Source of the DNA: Sphingobacterium paludis
GTDB lineage: Bacteria > Bacteroidota > Bacteroidia > Sphingobacteriales > Sphingobacteriaceae
Reading direction: 5' to 3'
DNA length: 64,000 bases
NCBI RefSeq assembly: GCF_004364125.1
Contig: NZ_SNZV01000001.1
Coordinates: 310,001-374,000 of the forward strand
Positions 53,904 to 63,625 of this stretch are shown piece by piece. Within the stretch, counting starts at the first letter, position 1, and each line of letters starts with the position of its first letter. The translations under genes were made by a program, and so were the position numbers. The notes beneath the pieces are model-generated. The model searched no databases and was not told the origin of the DNA. It was given only the letters and a program-made list of their open reading frames with translations.

Positions 53904-55070
53904 ATGTTTATGCGGAGAATAAAGGTACTTATTGCTTGCTTTCTGTTTTTAGGCAAAGCTGTTGCACAGCAAAATGCTATCGCTATGGCCGATTCAGAGA
54001 TGAAGCGAAATCCGGAAGCTTGGATGATCGATTTTTCCACCGAACTGAAATGGAACTACTGCCATGGATTGCTCATGCAGGCGCTATTGCAAGTCGGGGA
54101 GCAGGTAGGAGATGAGCGTTATTACGAATATGTTTATCCTTATGTAGACACCATGGTGCTGGTCGATGGAAGCATTCGCACGTACCGACCTGAAGAGTAC
54201 AATATTGATCGCGTCAATACGGGGAAAATTCTTTTTCCCATATTGGCCAGAACGAAAGAAGTACGTTTTGAGAAGGCGCTGAGGCTACAGCGCGAACAGA
54301 TGCGTACCCATCCGCGTACAGCTGGCGGTAGCTTTTGGCACAAGAAGGTGTACCCCAATCAAGTATGGTTGGATGGGCTGTATATGGCAGGGCCGTTTTT
54401 AGCACAATATGCTGCTGAAAACGGTGATCAAGTGCTATTTGATGATGTTGCCTTGCAACTACTGGACGTCCGCAAGCATATGTATGATCCACAAACGGGG
54501 CTGTACTATCATGGCTGGGACGAGAGCCGGAAACAGCGCTGGGCCGATAAAACTACCGGTCTTTCGCCAAACTTTTGGTCGAGGAGTATAGGTTGGTATA
54601 TGATGGCTATCGTCGACGTACTAGACTATTTACCGGAACAGCACCCCGCTAGGCCGAAGATCATTCTTCTTTTTCAGGAGCTGGCGGCTCGTGTGGAACA
54701 CTTTCGGGATCCCGAATCGGGCATGTGGTATCAAGTCACTGATGCTTTGGATAAAAGAGAAAATTACTTGGAATCCACAGGATCTATTATGTTTATCTAT
54801 GCTTGGGCGAAAGGTGCCAAAAATGGGCATTTGGATGCTAGTTATTTAGAAAAAGCAGAAGAGGCCTATGGGCAGTACGTCGACCGTTTTGTGAGGAAGG
54901 AAGTAGATGGTACGCTTTCTATCACAGATTGCTGCGCTGTAGCGGGTCTAGGTGGCGATAAAAACTATCGGGATGGTAGCTTTGCATATTACATCAGTGA
55001 ACCGGTTCGAGATAATGATCCAAAAGCCGTTGCTCCCTTTATCATGACCAGTCTGCTGCTCAATAAGTAA
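53904..55070 (+). CDS. GH105 unsaturated rhamnogalacturonyl hydrolase
   Basis: A 388-residue exported (alpha/alpha)6-barrel enzyme (signal VLIACFLFLGKAVAQ). The catalytic Asp157 is in NQVWLDGLYMAGPFLAQYA, matching the YteR/RhiN Asp. Other blocks are WNYCHGLLMQALLQVGEQVG, GLYYHGWDESRKQRW, SPNFWSRSIGWYMMAIVDVL and YLESTGSIMFIYAWAKGA. GH105 removes unsaturated uronic acid from the non-reducing end of oligosaccharides left by lyases, such as rhamnogalacturonan or arabinogalactan fragments. No lyase is encoded in the locus, so the substrate is probably pre-cut outside. Confidence 0.93.
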   Translation: MFMRRIKVLIACFLFLGKAVAQQNAIAMADSEMKRNPEAWMIDFSTELKWNYCHGLLMQALLQVGEQVGDERYYEYVYPYVDTMVLVDGSIRTYRPEEYNIDRVNTGKILFPILARTKEVRFEKALRLQREQMRTHPRTAGGSFWHKKVYPNQVWLDGLYMAGPFLAQYAAENGDQVLFDDVALQLLDVRKHMYDPQTGLYYHGWDESRKQRWADKTTGLSPNFWSRSIGWYMMAIVDVLDYLPEQHPARPKIILLFQELAARVEHFRDPESGMWYQVTDALDKRENYLESTGSIMFIYAWAKGAKNGHLDASYLEKAEEAYGQYVDRFVRKEVDGTLSITDCCAVAGLGGDKNYRDGSFAYYISEPVRDNDPKAVAPFIMTSLLLNK

Positions 55071-55281
55071 TTGATACAGAGGTTGATGGTGTGCCACGTA
55101 ATTTTAGCTGGCAAAGATTGCCGGATGTTTACTTTTTTTGTCGATAGATCTTAGTCCGGCGTCTACTAGTTGCCATGTCTTACATCCTACGACAGCAATC
55201 CTGCTATTTCGGTAGCATCATCATCTTTTTTAATCTACGGATTGACGAAGTTGATATGAAAAAACAAAGAAACGAATCAAT

Positions 55282-57777
55282 ATGAACGATAATAGAAAAC
55301 GACTGCTCCTAGCGTTGGTGTTTACTGTGCTTTTGCAATTTTCGTTGCCTGCGCAAGATAAATTGAAACTTTTTTATGATAGCCCCGCAGCAGACTGGAA
55401 TGCTGCATTACCCTTAGGCAATGGCCGGCTTGGCGCTATGGTATTTGGTGGCGCCGCGCGTGAAGAAATACAGCTCAACGAAGAGACGATCTGGGCCGGG
55501 GAGCCTGGGAACAACGTTACCCGGGGTAAGCGTGCCGTGATTCAGGAAATTCGCGATTTGCTCGCGAATGGAAAAGCACGTGAAGCACAAGCGCTGTCAA
55601 ATGAAGCTTTTCCACGAGCGGCACCAGAAAATCTGGATTATGGGATGCCTTATCAAACTTTTGGTAGCCTACACTTGGATTTTGCGGGGCATGATCAACC
55701 TAAACAATATTACCGCGAACTGGATATTGAAAATGCGGTAGCTCGAACAACGTATACCGTTGCCGGCGTAAGGTACGCTAGGGAAATATTTACGTCGTTT
55801 GATGATGATGTCGTGATCGTCCGCCTGACCGCCTCGAAACCCAACAGCCTGTCCTTAAAGGTGTCACTAACGAGCCCACAGTTGGTTCATCGCGTAGAAA
55901 CGCGCGCTAACAATCTCCTGCTTTCGGGCCGTTCTGGATCGGCAGACCGCAAGATTGGAAAGGTACAGTTTACCGGTGCCGTTCGTCCGATTCTTGATGG
56001 TGGGAAATTAGAGGTAGGGGACGATACCTTGGAGATTAAGGAGGCCACTGCGGTGACCTTATATGTCTCGATAGCGACCAATTTTAAAAAATACAATGAC
56101 CTTGGCGGCGATGCTTCGCTAAAGATGCAGAAACGGTTGGACAAAGCTGCAAAGCGTCAATATAAGGAGGCGTTAACTGCGCACATGCAGCTTTACAAGA
56201 AGCAGTTTGCGCGTGTTTCGATTGACTTGGGGACATCTGCCCAAGCGCTTAAAACGACCGACCGGCGTATTCATGAATTTGCTTCGGCCTCCGATCCGCA
56301 ATTGGTCGCGCTTTATTTTCAGTTTGGGCGTTACCTGCTTATTAGCTCTTCACAGCCGGGTGGGCAGCCGGCCAACCTGCAAGGGATATGGAACCACAAA
56401 CTTAATCCTCCATGGGACAGCAAATACACGGTAAACATCAATACCGAGATGAATTATTGGCCAGCAGAAGTGACCAATCTCAGCGAAACACACGAGCCGC
56501 TGTTTTCTATGTTGGAAGATTTGGCCGTGACGGGCCAGGAGAGTGCCCAAGCTATGTATGGCGCCCGAGGTTGGGTGATGCACCACAATACCGACTTGTG
56601 GCGTATTACAGGAATTGTAGATGGCGGTTTTTATGGGATGTGGCCCATGGGTGGTGCCTGGCTAAGTCAGCATATCTGGCAGCATTACCTGTACCAGGGC
56701 GATCGGAAATTCTTGGAGAAGTATTATCCTGTTTTGCAAGGGAAAGCACTGTATTATTTGGATGTGCTACACCAGGATCGATCCGGGAAGTATCTCGTCC
56801 TGAGCCCCTCCATTTCGCCGGAAAATAGCTACATGGATGGTGGCGTGGGTGTTTCTGCAGGTACCACGATGGATAATCAATTGATCTTTGATGTATTTCA
56901 TAATTTTTTACAAGCGGCTGAAATCCTTGCAAAGGATGGTCAGCTGTGTGATAGCGTGCGCCAGGCGTTGGCGCACTTGGCACCCATGCAAATTGGTCAA
57001 TATGCGCAATTGCAGGAATGGTTGGAAGATCTAGATCGGAAAACCGACCGTCATCGCCACATTTCCCACCTGTATGGTCTTTATCCCGCAGGGCAGATTT
57101 CGCCCTTCCGAAATCCGGAGCTCATGGAAGCCGCACAGAACTCCTTGACCTATCGCGGAGATAAGTCTACCGGCTGGTCAATGGGTTGGAAAGTAAATTG
57201 GTGGGCGCGACTATTGGACGGCAATCGGAGCTATAAACTGATAAAAGATCAGCTCAGCCCGCCGGAAGGCGAAACAGGGCAAGGTGGAGGAACCTATCCA
57301 AACCTATTGGATGCGCACCCGCCGTTCCAGATCGACGGTAATTTTGGTTGTACATCGGGTATTGCTGAAATGCTGCTGCAGTCCTATGATGGAAATATTT
57401 ATCTTTTGCCCGCGTTGCCCGATGCCTTGCCGAATGGTAAGGTGACGGGGTTAAAAGCACGTGGCGGGTTTACCGTCGACTTGGCTTGGCAAAATAGCGT
57501 GCTTACCCAAGTTAACATTCATTCGGCGCTAGGAGGCACATGTAGGATACGCTTGCCGAAGGGACTTACGCTGCGGGGCAATGCTCCGATGACGGAGGCT
57601 ACGACGGAAAATGATAATCCATTTTACAAAGTAAATGCTATTAAAAAGCCGTTGGTGTCTAACAAAGCCCAGCTGAAAGGGATTGATGTACCGGCAACCT
57701 ATCTTGTAGATTTTAAAACACAACGCGGTAAGGAATACGTTTTTACAGTGGAAAAATTGCGCGTGCCCAATCCGTAG
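55282..57777 (+). CDS. GH95 alpha-L-fucosidase/alpha-L-galactosidase (canonical)
   Basis: An 831-residue exported enzyme (signal LLLALVFTVLLQFSLPAQ). It opens with WNAALPLGNGRLGAMVFGGA and EIQLNEETIWAGEPGNN. The barrel carries all GH95 catalytic blocks: NLQGIWNHKLNPPWDSKYTV, then NINTEMNYWPAE with the paired Asn near 384-386, Glu in LSPSISPENSYMDGG near 512 and Asp in FQIDGNFGCTSGIAEMLLQS. Specificity between L-fucose and L-galactose depends on a single residue I cannot assign. It follows GH105 by 211 bp and precedes the regulator. Confidence 0.94.
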   Translation: MNDNRKRLLLALVFTVLLQFSLPAQDKLKLFYDSPAADWNAALPLGNGRLGAMVFGGAAREEIQLNEETIWAGEPGNNVTRGKRAVIQEIRDLLANGKAREAQALSNEAFPRAAPENLDYGMPYQTFGSLHLDFAGHDQPKQYYRELDIENAVARTTYTVAGVRYAREIFTSFDDDVVIVRLTASKPNSLSLKVSLTSPQLVHRVETRANNLLLSGRSGSADRKIGKVQFTGAVRPILDGGKLEVGDDTLEIKEATAVTLYVSIATNFKKYNDLGGDASLKMQKRLDKAAKRQYKEALTAHMQLYKKQFARVSIDLGTSAQALKTTDRRIHEFASASDPQLVALYFQFGRYLLISSSQPGGQPANLQGIWNHKLNPPWDSKYTVNINTEMNYWPAEVTNLSETHEPLFSMLEDLAVTGQESAQAMYGARGWVMHHNTDLWRITGIVDGGFYGMWPMGGAWLSQHIWQHYLYQGDRKFLEKYYPVLQGKALYYLDVLHQDRSGKYLVLSPSISPENSYMDGGVGVSAGTTMDNQLIFDVFHNFLQAAEILAKDGQLCDSVRQALAHLAPMQIGQYAQLQEWLEDLDRKTDRHRHISHLYGLYPAGQISPFRNPELMEAAQNSLTYRGDKSTGWSMGWKVNWWARLLDGNRSYKLIKDQLSPPEGETGQGGGTYPNLLDAHPPFQIDGNFGCTSGIAEMLLQSYDGNIYLLPALPDALPNGKVTGLKARGGFTVDLAWQNSVLTQVNIHSALGGTCRIRLPKGLTLRGNAPMTEATTENDNPFYKVNAIKKPLVSNKAQLKGIDVPATYLVDFKTQRGKEYVFTVEKLRVPNP

Positions 57778-57895
57778 CTCATGCGTGGAGGCGATAAGCG
57801 ACGCTGTGTTTGACCCTTGTAGGCGCAGGATGCATAAGATGAAAAAAAGACCTATATTGTCTACCTACAATAGCGCTAACAAACTCAATGTAAAC

Positions 57896-60800
57896 ATGGT
57901 TTTCCGATACTCCCTTTTGGTATGCATAGCTTTTTTCCAGATCTCTGTTGCAAAGGGACAGGAAATCGTGGAAATTACACCTTACACCGGCGAGCAAGGT
58001 GCTTCTCATCGTGCCATATCCAGTATCCTGAAAGATGACGATGGTTTTATGTGGTTTGGGACTTGGAACGGAATCAATCGATTTGATGGAAATACGTTCA
58101 AGACATTTGATTCCTTTACACCAGAAAAAGGTGTTTTTCCAGCGAACCGGCGGGTGGTGGACATTGCGGATAGCAGGGACAAAAGTCATATCCTTTGGGT
58201 AGTAACCTATGATAAACAAGCCTACTGGTTCAATAAAGAAACAGAAACCTTCTACTCGCTAAGTAGCGAAATCAATCGAATACTTGGGGAAAATTTTGGT
58301 ATCACCAAGATCTACCATGTAGATAAAGGAGCGGTATGGCTTGCCACAGAAGACGAGGGTGTCATCGTGTGCAATTTTGAAAATAACAATCCGGAAGTTT
58401 ATCATTTGAGCCAAAAGGCTCTCCCTGGCTCAGCTATTCCTTCCGATGAGGTGCATATCGTGCAGCTTGATCAAAGGGGGAAGGCTTGGATTGGTACAGG
58501 TCGAGGTCTGTATACAGCCGTGCGCAGCAATGGCCAATGGACGATAAGAAACAAGACCGCCTCAAGGCAAGAAGATGCAGTAACGATAGCAGCACAAGGC
58601 GCGTGGGGGCGTGCTTTTGTAGCTGGAGCGAACAGCATACAGCTCTATCAACATGGCAGTGACCACGTACAGGAGCTTGTCCTTCCTGGTAGTCATATCA
58701 ATGCGTTACTGTTCTCCCAATATGGCACAAGCCTCTACGTGACCTGCGAGAATGGCGATCTGTTTAGCATTGACCTTTCTAATGGCAAATGCAACCGTTT
58801 GCTGAGGCACGAAACTTCGCTGTTGGCCCTTTTCGAAGATTCTAAAGGCAATCTTTGGATAGATCGCGGATTTGGTGTTCTTTACCTACAACGCAATAGC
58901 AGCAAAACAACAGTTTTTAAACCCAAATATCCTGAACGAAATATGGTCGTTCCTTTTTTTTGCTTTGAAGACATTAACAATAGGATTTGGATCAATATGC
59001 GAGCGGGTGGTTTCGGTTATTACGATGCAGAAAGTAACACGGTGAAATTTTCTACGGAACAGATGGCTTCCCATCGATTGGATCTGCCGCAGTATAATAG
59101 TCATTTTTTCTACGACAATGCTGGAACCATTTGGTTTACCTCCGAAGAAAGGGGATTGGTTAAATTGGTTTTTCCGAACACTAAATTCACGCACCATCAT
59201 CTGGCTCGCAAAGACAACCGATTTTTAGATGACGAGGTCCGAAGTATCGTAAATGATTCCAAGGGGCGGTTGTGGACAGGTACGAAGAATGGTAATATTT
59301 ATATCCGTGATGCTTCTGGCCGTTTTGCGGCTGCACTTAGCGACCGTAAGCTGGTAGAATCGGGTGGGGTGTATAGTTTGCTTGAGGATGCTGAGGGGAC
59401 AATATGGATCGGAACGAAAAGTGCGGGCTTATTTGCCGCACGGGTTGACGGCAATGGGTATAGACTGGAGCACTTTTCGGCAAGAAATAAGGCATTAGCG
59501 GCTTTGCAAATTTACAGCATGGTGATTGATCGCCAGCAGAATATTTGGATTGGCACGTTTGATAATGGACTTTTTAAACTGGAACAGGCGTTTGGCGAAG
59601 TGAAGGTAAAGAAAGTAAACTGGAAAAACCTGCCGTCAGGCTACCGCAGCTTTAGTCGGATCAGACACATGATGCTGGATCAAGAGGATAACCTTTGGGT
59701 GGCCAGCACAGAAGGGCTGGTCGTGCAAAGTAGCGCAGGGGTATGTCGCTACTTCTACGATAACCCGCCCGATGGGGTTATATTTGGCGATAACGATATT
59801 CAGCATATTTTCAGCGATCTGGACGGTCGAATTTATCTTTGCACTTCTGGAGCCGGGCTGACCAAGTTTGAAGGAAAGCCTTTCGGGAAATTTAAATTTA
59901 CCAATTACGGAGTTCGGCAGGGGCTTCAAAACGGTTATATTACCAGCGGGATAGCCGATGATAGCGGTGTACTTTGGCTGGCAACGGAAGGTGGATTGGT
60001 GAATTACGACAGTAAAATAGACCGGTTTTTTAATTTGGAAAGCAGCGCTGGTCTACGGGGAGTAGCGTTTTCAGAAAAAGTGGTCTCTGGCTCGCCCACG
60101 AAAGATATTTTTTGGGGTACACGGAGCGGTGTGTTGCAGTTTAAATCAAAAGATCTGATCGCTAAACGGGAAGCGCCAAACGTCGTCTTGACCAAGCTGT
60201 TGATAAACAGTGAAGAACGTCGGGTAGAAGAAGCGCAGGAACGCCGCGACATTCAGTACCTGGACCAGCTTCGTCTGGCGCACCACGAAAATAACCTCAG
60301 CATAGATTTTGCGTTAACTGACTACCAAAGTGCGCCGCATTACTTCAGTTATCGTTTGTTGGGGCTAGACACGTTGTGGCAGCAGAATGGAAGCCTGAAC
60401 AGGGCTACATTTACGAACCTGAAACCCGGAACATATACGTTCGAAATCAGGGCCGATGACAATTTTTATGCAACTATGCCATTTCGACGGCTTGTCATTA
60501 TAGTCGCATCGCCTTGGTGGGCTAGCTGGTGGGCTTACGCGCTTTACTTGGCGCTAGCAATAGGGCTGTGCTTTTTTATCCGTCACGCCGTAAAATCCAT
60601 ATGGCTATTGAAACAAAAAGTTGCCCTACAAAAAAAACTGGGCGAGCTTAAGATGCAGTTTTTTACCAACGTGTCTCATGAACTTCGTACCCCGCTAACC
60701 CTGATTTTGAGTCCGGCAGAGCGACTGGCAAAAAATCCTGCGCTAGACCACGATCAAAGGCAGTATGTAGAACTGATTACTAAAAATGCGCAGCGGATGC

Positions 60801-62200
60801 AACATTATGTTGATCAGCTATTAAGCCTTCGACAGGTTCAGGAAGGAAAATACAGATTGAACAAAGCGCCCGTATCGATTCACGGGATGCTTGCTCAAGT
60901 GGTCGACGCATTTAAGATGATGGCTAGGGAGAAAGCTGTAGACTTGCAACTGGAACTTCCGGAAAGGGAGTTTGTGCTGTATGTGGATAAAGATAGTTTG
61001 GAAATCATCTTGTATAATTTATTATCCAACGCCATTAAGTATACGATAGATAAGAGTACCGTGAAGCTGTGTGTGCAAGTTAAGGATAGTGAACAGACGC
61101 TTGAAATCGCTGTGGCTGATGAAGGGCCTGGGGTTCCTGAGGGGGAACTAAAGACGATTTTTGAACTATTTTACACGGGATCGTCCGATCGCTATGCCGG
61201 TAAAAAATCTGGGATTGGTTTACATTTTGTCAAAGAATTGATCGCACTGCACGGCGGAACTGTGCGGGCAAGAAATATAACCAATGGCGGGTTGGAGGTT
61301 CGATTTGCCCTACCTCTAGAAAAAGCGGGAGCAGATGTAGGGTTTGATAATTTTTCTGTTAGCAAGCGTGCAGTATTGTTAGATAGACCAATTTTGCACC
61401 TTGGACGATCTTCTAGCGATGCACCGGAAACTAAGCCGTTGGTTTTGCTTGTAGAAGACAATAAGGATTTGCAGGCCTATCTGGAATCCGAATTGTGTAG
61501 ACACTACCGGGTGGCCAAGGCCGAAAATGGGAGCGAGGCGCTTGAAATTGCTGCGGAAGAGCTTCCAGAACTTGTTGTAAGCGACTTGATGATGCCCATC
61601 ATGGACGGTGCTGCACTGCTGAAGACGCTTCGAGCGGACGATCGTACAAGCCACATTCCGCTTATTTTGCTCACCGCAAAACATGATATGGATACACAAA
61701 TAGCCAGTTTGGATCAGGGCGCTGATCTTTACATCACGAAGCCTTTTCATCTGGAGTTTTTGCTCGTTTCCATCAACAACCTGCTGCGGAGTCGTCAGCA
61801 GCTTTTTGATCGTATGGTGAAGCGAAGAGATTTTTTGATAAGCCACGACCAGGCAACCATCACCGACCACGATCGCCAATTTCTAAAACAGGTTATCGCT
61901 TTGGTCGAGGAAAAAATGCTCGATCCGGATTTAAACATTGACAGCTTGGCGGACGCGATGAATTTAGGAAGAAATACCTTTTACAAGAAGTTTAAAAGCC
62001 TCACTAATTTGGCTCCGGTCGAATTTGTGCGCGATATGCGACTGGAGAAGTCGAAAATCCTGCTGGATCAAGGGATGGCTAATATCTCGGAGGTCGCTTA
62101 CAGTGTGGGTTTTAATAACCCCAAGTATTTTAGTACCTGCTTTAAAGAAAAATTCGCCGTATCGCCTAAAAACTATCTTTTGCAGCATCGACAGCATTAA
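57896..62200 (+). CDS. Hybrid two-component system sensor/regulator (HTCS)
   Basis: About 1434 residues holding a whole signalling pathway. Signal/anchor MVFRYSLLVCIAFFQISVAK, two seven-bladed reg-prop propellers (EDSKGNLWIDRG-type repeats such as ISSILKDDDGFMWFGTWNGI), a Y_Y_Y domain near 815-870, and a transmembrane helix near 877-897. Then HisKA (FFTNVSHELRTPLTLILSPA, His near 927), HATPase (LLSNAIKYT, DEGPGVPEGE, GIGLHFVKEL), a receiver domain (Asp in LVVSDLMMPIMDG near 1229) and an AraC-type HTH (LNIDSLADAMNLGRNTFYKK; ISEVAYSVGFNNPKYFSTCF). It should sense a periplasmic oligosaccharide and activate PUL 2. The start is uncertain: ATG 57839 or 57830 are alternatives; 57896 gives the best signal peptide. 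Confidence 0.92.
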   Translation: MVFRYSLLVCIAFFQISVAKGQEIVEITPYTGEQGASHRAISSILKDDDGFMWFGTWNGINRFDGNTFKTFDSFTPEKGVFPANRRVVDIADSRDKSHILWVVTYDKQAYWFNKETETFYSLSSEINRILGENFGITKIYHVDKGAVWLATEDEGVIVCNFENNNPEVYHLSQKALPGSAIPSDEVHIVQLDQRGKAWIGTGRGLYTAVRSNGQWTIRNKTASRQEDAVTIAAQGAWGRAFVAGANSIQLYQHGSDHVQELVLPGSHINALLFSQYGTSLYVTCENGDLFSIDLSNGKCNRLLRHETSLLALFEDSKGNLWIDRGFGVLYLQRNSSKTTVFKPKYPERNMVVPFFCFEDINNRIWINMRAGGFGYYDAESNTVKFSTEQMASHRLDLPQYNSHFFYDNAGTIWFTSEERGLVKLVFPNTKFTHHHLARKDNRFLDDEVRSIVNDSKGRLWTGTKNGNIYIRDASGRFAAALSDRKLVESGGVYSLLEDAEGTIWIGTKSAGLFAARVDGNGYRLEHFSARNKALAALQIYSMVIDRQQNIWIGTFDNGLFKLEQAFGEVKVKKVNWKNLPSGYRSFSRIRHMMLDQEDNLWVASTEGLVVQSSAGVCRYFYDNPPDGVIFGDNDIQHIFSDLDGRIYLCTSGAGLTKFEGKPFGKFKFTNYGVRQGLQNGYITSGIADDSGVLWLATEGGLVNYDSKIDRFFNLESSAGLRGVAFSEKVVSGSPTKDIFWGTRSGVLQFKSKDLIAKREAPNVVLTKLLINSEERRVEEAQERRDIQYLDQLRLAHHENNLSIDFALTDYQSAPHYFSYRLLGLDTLWQQNGSLNRATFTNLKPGTYTFEIRADDNFYATMPFRRLVIIVASPWWASWWAYALYLALAIGLCFFIRHAVKSIWLLKQKVALQKKLGELKMQFFTNVSHELRTPLTLILSPAERLAKNPALDHDQRQYVELITKNAQRMQHYVDQLLSLRQVQEGKYRLNKAPVSIHGMLAQVVDAFKMMAREKAVDLQLELPEREFVLYVDKDSLEIILYNLLSNAIKYTIDKSTVKLCVQVKDSEQTLEIAVADEGPGVPEGELKTIFELFYTGSSDRYAGKKSGIGLHFVKELIALHGGTVRARNITNGGLEVRFALPLEKAGADVGFDNFSVSKRAVLLDRPILHLGRSSSDAPETKPLVLLVEDNKDLQAYLESELCRHYRVAKAENGSEALEIAAEELPELVVSDLMMPIMDGAALLKTLRADDRTSHIPLILLTAKHDMDTQIASLDQGADLYITKPFHLEFLLVSINNLLRSRQQLFDRMVKRRDFLISHDQATITDHDRQFLKQVIALVEEKMLDPDLNIDSLADAMNLGRNTFYKKFKSLTNLAPVEFVRDMRLEKSKILLDQGMANISEVAYSVGFNNPKYFSTCFKEKFAVSPKNYLLQHRQH

Positions 62201-62356
62201 TAATTGATAATTTGGTATTTGTAGCGGTATTTACTGAGGCAAAGATACGCCCTACAATTCGACATTGTACGAATGACACGCTATACGCAACAGTAACGCT
62301 TGTTAGCGCATCAACAGCAGGAATAGCCAAAAAAGCTGATCCTGCTGTTAGCATGA
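62201..62356. other. Convergent gap with inverted repeat
   Basis: Between the HTCS gene and the convergent lipoprotein gene, AACAGCAGGA (62313-62322) and TCCTGCTGTT (62340-62349) form a perfect 10-bp hairpin with a 17-nt loop. No T-run follows in either direction, so it is at most a weak terminator. Confidence 0.45.
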
Positions 62357-62860
62357 CTATCTTCCCAATGCTTTTCGCCGCTCGATTTCCGCCTGTAAGC
62401 TTTGAAACCAGCCCTGATAGACTGCCGAATCATAAATCATTCGTTCTTTCGTGTTCTTATTGACATGTCCAGAGTCGTTATAATTGGTTGACTCCGCGCC
62501 TTCGTACAACGTTATTTTAACTTCTGTTAAGGAGTCATTAATTCCCTCGACATAGAACATCGCTTTGGACGTATTAGCGTCTCTGGAACTGCCCCATAAC
62601 GCTTGTTGTATATTTGCATTCTTATTCTCGATACGTTTGTTCGCATTTATGATCCCAACGGCCACATCAGCTCGATCTATGATGTAGCTCTCCGACTGGA
62701 GCAAGCTGATAGCTGATTTAAATACCAAGCTCTGTTCAGCATCAAATTGTTTGGTAGTCAATATCTTCACTTCTGTCGGCGATTTTGTAATCATCTTCGT
62801 CGCGCAAGAACTTAATAGCATTATGGTAAAAAGGAATATACTAATTTTCTTCATGTTCAT
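62357..62860 (-). CDS. Hypothetical lipoprotein
   Basis: About 167 residues with a clear lipobox (IFLFTIMLLSSCATKM). I start at ATG 62860 (or 62854), just before the signal peptide. The mature part has an alpha/beta layout: KQFDAEQSLVFKSAISLLQS, then YIIDRADVAVGIINANKRIE and a C-terminal charged helix (GWFQSLQAEIERRKALGR). No family recognised with confidence, although the shape recalls DUF4410-like lipoproteins. It starts 13 bp after the stop of the next lipoprotein gene upstream, so the two are co-transcribed. Confidence 0.75.
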   Translation of the reverse strand: MNMKKISIFLFTIMLLSSCATKMITKSPTEVKILTTKQFDAEQSLVFKSAISLLQSESYIIDRADVAVGIINANKRIENKNANIQQALWGSSRDANTSKAMFYVEGINDSLTEVKITLYEGAESTNYNDSGHVNKNTKERMIYDSAVYQGWFQSLQAEIERRKALGR

Positions 62861-62873
62861 GTATTTTATGCGC

Positions 62874-63251
62874 TTAATAGGTGGTGGAAACAACGGAGTA
62901 GTTTGACACGATATCGTCTTTATCAAAGGTAATGATCAGATCAAATGTTGTGCTGCTTGTACTCTGGCTAGCACGTCGTCCGGCAAAAAAAGTCGTCGAT
63001 CCTGACCTGTTCTCTACAGCCATTTTATTATAGCTCCAAACTTCTCGGTTGGCTTTGTTTTTCGAAATGAGATTCGGAGAGCCGAATAGTTTGATGATTT
63101 CTTCCTGCGTTGTTTCACGCTCGATGATCTTGCTTTTAACTATACCTACAGTTAGGTTGCTTTTCTCAGCAGATGCGTCTGCCGCATATCTGGGGTATTT
63201 ACAAGCAACAGTGGATAAGATTAATAATCCGGAGAGTAATATTTTATACAT
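62874..63251 (-). CDS. Small lipoprotein with BamE/SmpA-like fold
   Basis: A 125-residue lipoprotein, lipobox LLILSTVACKYP. The segment ETTQEEIIKLFGSPNLISKN followed by REVWSYNKM is the pattern of BamE/SmpA-like domains (a helix with Gly-x-Pro, then a beta strand with Trp-x-Tyr). Serine/threonine-rich SQSTSSTTFDLIITFDKDD forms the later strands. BamE itself belongs to the outer-membrane assembly machine, but many relatives are unlinked to it. First gene of a two-gene lipoprotein unit. Confidence 0.78.
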   Translation of the reverse strand: MYKILLSGLLILSTVACKYPRYAADASAEKSNLTVGIVKSKIIERETTQEEIIKLFGSPNLISKNKANREVWSYNKMAVENRSGSTTFFAGRRASQSTSSTTFDLIITFDKDDIVSNYSVVSTTY

Positions 63252-63625
63252 ATTTTTATTTTTTTGTAAATATATATAGTTTATGGCAATAAGTGTAGTT
63301 TTATATTTCTTTTTAATTATTTACTATCTATTAAAGTTGCATCAAAGTGAATTATTGATTTTAATTTAGGCTATTTTTTCTGTTTAAACACCTGTTTATT
63401 AGTTGTATAAAAAAATTACGTTTTATGAAATATAAACAATTTGTGATATAAAAATGAAAAATTATACCCAACCCTTTCCTTGTCCTAAGTCGTAAAGCCT
63501 TTGGAGCGGGTGCATAAGCGTACATTCACGATTTAATTCTGTTATTCATTGATTTGGCTACATCGATCAGCTCGCAATAGACCAATTTTGTTGCATCGAT
63601 TTCAATCCTATAAAACAAAGAAAAG
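63252..63625. other. AT-rich divergent intergenic region
   Basis: 374 bp between the lipoprotein pair and the dehydrogenase. It is A/T-rich from about 63255 to 63460. No full TTTG-N19-TAnnTTTG promoter is evident in either direction, and I see no small ORF or repeat worth naming. Confidence 0.45.

Noticed and set aside
44530-62200. PUL 2 as a proven tRNA-integrated island
   Set aside because: No integrase and no second copy of the tRNA tail was seen at the far end within the window; left as a question in the array finding.
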